From: Actinophytocola sp963826035
GTDB lineage: Bacteria > Actinomycetota > Actinomycetes > Mycobacteriales > Pseudonocardiaceae
Direction of reading: 5' to 3'
DNA: 64,000 nucleotides
Assembly (NCBI GenBank): GCA_963826035.1
Contig: CAWGVZ010000015.1
Span: forward strand, 992,001-1,056,000
Below are positions 60,019-64,000 of this stretch, piece after piece. How positions within the stretch are numbered: the stretch's first letter is position 1; each line of letters begins with the position of its first letter. The notes under the pieces were generated by a model, which was given only the letters and a program-made list of their open reading frames with translations, had not been told where the DNA came from and ran no database searches. A program made the translations under genes and the position numbers.

Positions 60019-60779
60019 TCAGCGCAGCGGACGTGACGTTCGCCTACAACGGAACTCCGGTCCTCGCCGGTGTCGGCCTCGACGCGCACACCGGCCGTGT
60101 CGTCGGCCTGATCGGTCCCAACGGCAGTGGGAAGACCACGCTGCTGCGGATCCTGTACGCGGCACTCACCCCGCGCGGCGGCGCCGTCCTGGTCGACGAC
60201 CGGCCGGTCGCCTCCCTCGCCGGTCGGGAACTGCCCCGCCGGATCGCCGTCGTCGCGCAGGAGGCGCCGACCGAACTTCCGGTCACCGTCGCCGACCTGG
60301 TGCTGCTCGGCCGCGCGCCCCATCGCTCATCGCTGCAGGCCTACACCGCCGAGGACCACCGTATCGCCGCCGCGGCGCTGCGCCGGGTCGGTGTCCGCGA
60401 CCTCGCCGACCGTGACGTCACCACGTTGTCCGGCGGGGAGAAGCAGCGTGCCCTGATCGCCCGCGCCATCGCCCAGCAGGCCGGCCATCTCCTGCTCGAC
60501 GAGCCGACCAACCACCTGGACATCCACTACCAGCACGAGGTCCTCAACCTGGTCCGCGGCCTCGAGGTCACCACGGTCGTGGTTCTGCACGACCTGAACC
60601 TGGCCGCCCGCTACTGCGACCACCTCGTCCTGCTCGACCGGGGCAGCGTGGCCAAGGCCGGCCCCACCGCCGACGTGCTCACTCCCGAAGTCCTCGAACC
60701 CGTCTACCACGTCTCGGTTCGCGTCCTCGACGACGACGACTGCGTGCAACTCGTCTTCCGACCGAGTTCGGACAGGTGA
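60015..60779 (+). CDS. FecE-type ABC transporter ATPase of the metallophore operon
   Basis: The protein has 254 residues. Walker A is GPNGSGKTTLL, the signature is LSGGEKQRALIARAIAQQ, Walker B is LLLDEPTNHLD, and the H-loop is LHDLNLA. It is the last gene of the operon that begins at 51.57 kb; the overlap GTGA couples it to the methyltransferase. It completes the importer with the lipoprotein at 54.2 kb and the permease at 56.0 kb. Confidence 0.9.
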   Translation: MISAADVTFAYNGTPVLAGVGLDAHTGRVVGLIGPNGSGKTTLLRILYAALTPRGGAVLVDDRPVASLAGRELPRRIAVVAQEAPTELPVTVADLVLLGRAPHRSSLQAYTAEDHRIAAAALRRVGVRDLADRDVTTLSGGEKQRALIARAIAQQAGHLLLDEPTNHLDIHYQHEVLNLVRGLEVTTVVVLHDLNLAARYCDHLVLLDRGSVAKAGPTADVLTPEVLEPVYHVSVRVLDDDDCVQLVFRPSSDR

Positions 60780-61111
60780 TCCTCGGGAACTTCTCCGACG
60801 CACAGTTGCGGCTGCCGTTCAACCCGAGCTGACCTGACCAGGGCGGGCACGGATGACGCTCCTGACCGGACACCGGCCTGCTCTGCTACCCGAGCGACGA
60901 CTCGAGGGGTGCGCGGGCCGGTGTTCGACTGGAGAACGATGTGACCGAGGCTCGCCTTATCCGGGCCCACGCCGGACACCAGCTGGGGCCCACGCCGGAT
61001 CGCGCGTGCGTGGGCTGTGCTGGACGCTGCGCCGGGCGGGTCCCACCCGGCGTCTGAGCGTTCGGCATTGTTCACTGTGATCAGATGAGCGGGGGAGGTG
61101 GAGCGGTGTCG
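60780..61111. other. Intergenic region between convergent operons
   Basis: No gene was recognised. A short open stretch at 60777-60833 (VILGNFSDAQLRLPFNPS) looks like a remnant. Two 14-base direct copies of GGGCCCACGCCGGA occur near 60976 and 60997. The hairpin at 61030-61052 is the likely terminator. Confidence 0.5.
61030..61052. terminator. GC-rich hairpin, possible bidirectional terminator
   Basis: CGCCGGG at 61030-61036 pairs with CCCGGCG at 61046-61052 around a 9-base loop, between the ends of two convergent operons. There is no T run, as is usual in high-GC actinobacteria. Confidence 0.5.
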
Positions 61112-61894
61112 TCACCGGAGTCCGGCGATGATGCCCGTTTGGAGGTCCTGCCAGACGATGCCTGCCTCTGTGAATCCGGCCTCGCGTAGCGCGCTTTCCT
61201 GGAAGTGGTGTGTGGCGCCGGTCCAGTCCCGTGCGCCCTCGGGCCATAGCGTGGCGCGTTGGGCGAGTGCGTCGGCCAGTGCGGGCTCGGCGCTCACGGC
61301 CTCCCACCACGCTTCCCACGATTCACCGCCGTCGGTCAGGGCGCCGTTGCGCCGTTCGAGGGCGATCTCATCGCAGGCCGCGCGCAGCCTGCTGCCGTCG
61401 GGGTGCGGGAGGTAATCGGCGTTGAGCAGGACTCCGCCGGGGCGCAGGAGCTGGTACGCGTGGCGGTAGGTCGCGACAAGGGTGGCCGGGTCGAGCCAGT
61501 GCAGCGCCGTGCTGGACAGCACCGCGTCGAAGGTCCCCGGCGCTCCGTCGGTGCCCAGCGCGGCGGTCCAGCCCGGGTCGCGTAGGTCGGCCTGGATCCA
61601 GCGCAGGCGACCGTCCTGGTCGCCGAGCGCGCCCTGCCCGATCGCCAGGAGCACGGGGTCGATGTCGACGGCCACCGACCTCGCCCCGGACAGTTGCCGG
61701 AGCAGGCGGCTGCTGATCGCGCCGGGGCCGCAGGCGAGGTCGAGCACCACGAGGTTCTCGGCCGGGCGCAGGTGGGTGAGTATCTCGAACATCGCGTCGT
61801 ACAGGCGGTCCCGAGCCTTGATGTAGACGGTCTGCTGCTTGTCCCAGCGGGCGAGCAGGTCCGACCACGGGGCGGTCAGATTGGTCGTGGTCAC
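61112..61894 (-). CDS. Trans-aconitate methyltransferase-like SAM methyltransferase
   Basis: The protein has 260 residues. VVLDLACGPGAISSRLLRQL is motif I, followed by AVDIDPVLLAIGQGALG and DAVLSSTALHWLDPATLVAT. The LHWL segment is typical of Tam-like methyltransferases. The ATG overlaps the ABC ATPase stop by 4 bp. It is the last gene of the leftward importer operon, so import and modification of the same molecule may be linked. Confidence 0.85.
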   Translation of the reverse strand: MTTTNLTAPWSDLLARWDKQQTVYIKARDRLYDAMFEILTHLRPAENLVVLDLACGPGAISSRLLRQLSGARSVAVDIDPVLLAIGQGALGDQDGRLRWIQADLRDPGWTAALGTDGAPGTFDAVLSSTALHWLDPATLVATYRHAYQLLRPGGVLLNADYLPHPDGSRLRAACDEIALERRNGALTDGGESWEAWWEAVSAEPALADALAQRATLWPEGARDWTGATHHFQESALREAGFTEAGIVWQDLQTGIIAGLR

Positions 61895-62754
61895 AGGCCT
61901 TCCTTACTGGCTGAGGTCAGGGGTGTGTCCGAGAGGACGGCGTCGTTCATTGTGCCGGGGAGGCGGGAGAAACCGAGGTGGACGTGTCCGGTGTCGGGGT
62001 CGACCCACGAGCATGACCGGACCCCGAAGACCTCGGCCACCAGTTCCGGGGTGAGCACGTCGGCCGGTGGCCCGTCCGCGACGACCCGGCCCTGGTGCAG
62101 CACGTACACGCGGTCGCAGTAGGAGACCGCGTGCGTGAGGTCGTGCATGACCGTCAGCGTGGTGACGCCGAGCGTGCGGATCAGGTCGAGCAACTCCAAC
62201 TGGTACCGGATGTCCAGGTGGTTGGTCGGTTCGTCGAGCACCAGCAGCCGGGGCTGCTGGGTCAGGGCCCTGGCCAGCAGCACCCGCTGCTTCTCCCCGC
62301 CGGAGAGGGTGTCGAAGTCGCGCCCGGCCAGGGCCGTGGTGCCGGTCCTGGCGAGGGCCTGCGCGCAGATCTGGTGGTCGGCGGCGGTGTCGCGGTCCAG
62401 TGGCCCCTTGTGCGGGTTGCGGCCCATCGCGACCACGTCGGCGACCTTGAGGGAGAAGTCGCTTCCGCTCTCCTGCACCACCGCGGCGGTTCGCTGTGCG
62501 GACTGGCGCGCGGTCAGCTGCCACACGTCGTGGCCTTCGATCCGCACCGCACCGGCCGCGGGCCGCAGGGCGCGGTAGATCACCCGTAGCAGCGTGGATT
62601 TCCCGCTGCCGTTCGGGCCGACGATGCCGACCATCTCCCCGTCGTCCACGGTGAGCGCCGCTTCGGACACGATCGGGTTGTCGTCGAGCGTGACCGACAC
62701 CCCGTCGACCACGACCTGCGGCGGCATGACCTCGCCGTTCGATGTCCCGGTCAT
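61891..62754 (-). CDS. FecE-type ABC transporter ATPase
   Basis: The protein has 287 residues. Walker A is GPNGSGKSTLLRVIYRALRP, the signature is LSGGEKQRVLLARALTQQ, Walker B is LLVLDEPTNHLD, and the H-loop is MHDLTHA. It is closest in wording to the ATPase at 4.9 kb (both have MGRxPHKG). The ATG overlaps the permease stop. Confidence 0.9.
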   Translation of the reverse strand: MTGTSNGEVMPPQVVVDGVSVTLDDNPIVSEAALTVDDGEMVGIVGPNGSGKSTLLRVIYRALRPAAGAVRIEGHDVWQLTARQSAQRTAAVVQESGSDFSLKVADVVAMGRNPHKGPLDRDTAADHQICAQALARTGTTALAGRDFDTLSGGEKQRVLLARALTQQPRLLVLDEPTNHLDIRYQLELLDLIRTLGVTTLTVMHDLTHAVSYCDRVYVLHQGRVVADGPPADVLTPELVAEVFGVRSCSWVDPDTGHVHLGFSRLPGTMNDAVLSDTPLTSASKEGL

Positions 62755-63845
62755 CCGAACCGTGCCTCCCGTCCCACCTCGCGCTGGCGCAGCAGCCAGA
62801 TGAAGAACGGCACCCCGAACACCGCCGTCACGATGGAGAGCGGCAGTTCGGTCGCGGTCAGCACCGTGCGGGCGGCCAGGTCCATCAACACCAGGAACAC
62901 CGCCCCGGTCAACGCCGCCACCGGCAGCAACCGCCGGTGGTCGGAGCCGACGAGCATCCGGCACAGGTGCGGGATGATCAGCCCGACGAACGCGATCGCG
63001 CCGCTGACGGCCACCATCACGCCGACCATCAGCGAGGTGACCACCAGCATCCGGATCCGGAACCGGCCGACGTCGAGGCCAAGGGCGACCGCGGTCTCCT
63101 CCCCGGCGAGCAGGGAGTTCAGCGGCCGGGCCTGGGTGATCAGGTAGAGCACGCCCGCCACCACGGCCACCGCGGGGATGCCCACGTCGCTCCACGTGGT
63201 GGAGCCGAGGCTGCCGAACAGCCAGATCAGCACACCTTGCACGTCGTGCGGGTTGGCGCGCAGCAACAACAGGCCGTAGAGGGCCTGGAACAGGTACGCC
63301 AGCGACACCCCGGCGAGGATCAGCCGGAACGGGGTCACCCGCCCGGCGCGCTGGGCCAGCACGTACACCAGCATGGTCGCGATCAGCGCGCCGGCGAACG
63401 CGGCGGACGACAGCCCGAGCCCTCCGGCAGCCGAGGCGCCGAGCACCAGCACCAGCACTGCGCCGAAGGAGGCCCCGGAGGAGACCCCGAGCAGGTAGGG
63501 GTCCGCGAGCGGGTTGCGCACCACTGCTTGCAGCACGACACCGACCGCGGCCAGGCCGCCGCCGACCACCGCGCCCAGCAGCGCGCGGGGGAGCCGGAAC
63601 TCCCACACGATGTAGGCGAACACCGGGTCGCCGGGTGGGGCGAACCAGTCCGAGGAGATCTTGTAGAGCACTACCTGCACGGTGTCCCGGACCGGCACCA
63701 TCACCGGTCCGAGACCTGTCGCCAACAGGATGGCGACCAGCACCGCGGCGCTCAGAGCGGCCAGCACCGCGGCGTGACCGAACCGGCGGCGCACCACCGG
63801 GGCGGCCGTCATCTCGCCGGCTTCGCTGGTCCTCTGCGTGGTCAC
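62751..63845 (-). CDS. FecCD-family ABC permease
   Basis: The protein has 364 residues with about ten helices. FRLPRALLGAVVGGGLAAVG, VRNPLADPYLLGVSSGAS and SGAIAFVGLIIPHLCRMLVG are the family motifs. GTG 63845 overlaps the binding-protein stop (GTGA). It is the channel of the third FecBCD-type importer in the window. Confidence 0.9.
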   Translation of the reverse strand: MTTQRTSEAGEMTAAPVVRRRFGHAAVLAALSAAVLVAILLATGLGPVMVPVRDTVQVVLYKISSDWFAPPGDPVFAYIVWEFRLPRALLGAVVGGGLAAVGVVLQAVVRNPLADPYLLGVSSGASFGAVLVLVLGASAAGGLGLSSAAFAGALIATMLVYVLAQRAGRVTPFRLILAGVSLAYLFQALYGLLLLRANPHDVQGVLIWLFGSLGSTTWSDVGIPAVAVVAGVLYLITQARPLNSLLAGEETAVALGLDVGRFRIRMLVVTSLMVGVMVAVSGAIAFVGLIIPHLCRMLVGSDHRRLLPVAALTGAVFLVLMDLAARTVLTATELPLSIVTAVFGVPFFIWLLRQREVGREARFG

Positions 63846-64000
63846 CGGCTCGGCGCGGTCGTCGGGGACGAGGCGGGCACGTCCGCGAAGGCGTCCGGGT
63901 GCAGGGTCCGGGCGAGGTCCTCGATGACGCCGACGAAACGCCACCCCGGTGTGTTGGCGGAGTCCGTGGTCAGCACGTACTTCCGGTCCTTGCTGGCCTT
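63842..64000 (-). CDS. Substrate-binding protein of the third importer, C-terminal part only
   Basis: The visible 52 residues (YVLTTDSANTPGWRFVGVIE, then DLARTLHPDAFAD and an Ala/Ser/Pro tail) have the form of the last helix of a FecB-type binding protein. The rest lies beyond the right edge. The stop overlaps the permease start. Confidence 0.7.
   Translation of the reverse strand, partial: KASKDRKYVLTTDSANTPGWRFVGVIEDLARTLHPDAFADVPASSPTTAPSR

Noticed and set aside
60777..60833. An 18-residue small gene after the ABC ATPase
   Set aside because: No ribosome-binding site of its own, no recognisable family and no conservation evidence; probably a remnant.
1..64000. tRNA or rRNA genes
   Set aside because: I looked for cloverleaf-like CCA/TTCGA patterns in the intergenic gaps and found none I could support.

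Overview
The window is high-GC DNA with many GTG starts, 4-bp start/stop overlaps and several apparently leaderless genes. It carries CebR-type cellulase operators, zinc-independent ribosomal protein paralogues and a SigC-like ECF sigma factor. Together these point to a soil actinomycete, plausibly of the Pseudonocardiales; the exact genus cannot be read from the sequence.

0-3.3 kb is a mosaic: a frameshifted metallo-beta-lactamase-fold gene, an intact alpha/beta hydrolase, the tail of a tyrosine integrase, and a YcnI-like copper protein without its signal peptide. 3.3-32.7 kb is the core of interest, a metal-acquisition island. It contains a DJ-1/PfpI Tat protein, a FecBCD-type importer, and an isonitrile cassette related to the mycobacterial Rv0097-Rv0101 / scoA-E genes (ACP, TauD-type ScoE, FcoT-type ScoD, FadD10-type ScoC, a residual NRPS reductase end, an MFS exporter). 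It also contains a zinc-finger anti-sigma-like membrane protein, CopZ, a copper P-type ATPase, the SigC-like ECF sigma factor, a ZnuABC/AztABC-type importer, a flavin monooxygenase, two AMP-ligases, a CaiB-type CoA-transferase, an acyl-CoA dehydrogenase, an MFS, a GH88-like protein and a ferric-reductase-like cytochrome b protein. Twelve copies of one promoter, (N)GGAAC-N17-CGAC, lie at the heads of almost all of these transcription units and were not seen elsewhere in the window. I infer a single ECF (SigC-type) regulon. In M. tuberculosis SigC controls copper acquisition through the homologous isonitrile (nrp) operon and ctpB, so copper is the most likely metal.

33-38.9 kb holds a large serine recombinase abutting a truncated ridA, a Tat-exported flavin amine oxidase, a hypothetical gene and a Ser/Thr kinase. 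39.4-47.7 kb is a secreted cellulose/xylan-degradation block (GH5, CE1-like esterase, two GH9) with two perfect CebR palindromes. 47.9-49.4 kb has an SDR and a divergent HxlR regulator.

49.2-60.8 kb looks like a zinc-starvation (Zur) region. A truncated CobW-like gene is divergent from rpmB/rpmG/rpsN/rpsR paralogues. A compact nine-gene operon follows: methyltransferase, PLP-dependent cysteine-synthase-like enzyme, DUF364 protein, binding lipoprotein, methyltransferase, FecCD permease, ATP-grasp ligase, MFS, methyltransferase, ABC ATPase (ten genes counting the ATPase). This looks like a non-NRPS metallophore system that I cannot match to a described pathway. 61.1-64 kb is a third FecBCD-type importer with its own methyltransferase, running off the right edge.

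Many genes between 0 and 14 kb, and one near 31 kb, carry single-base indels, mostly in C or G runs, while the protein sequence on both sides stays well conserved. Either the assembly is noisy there or the isonitrile part of the island has only just decayed.
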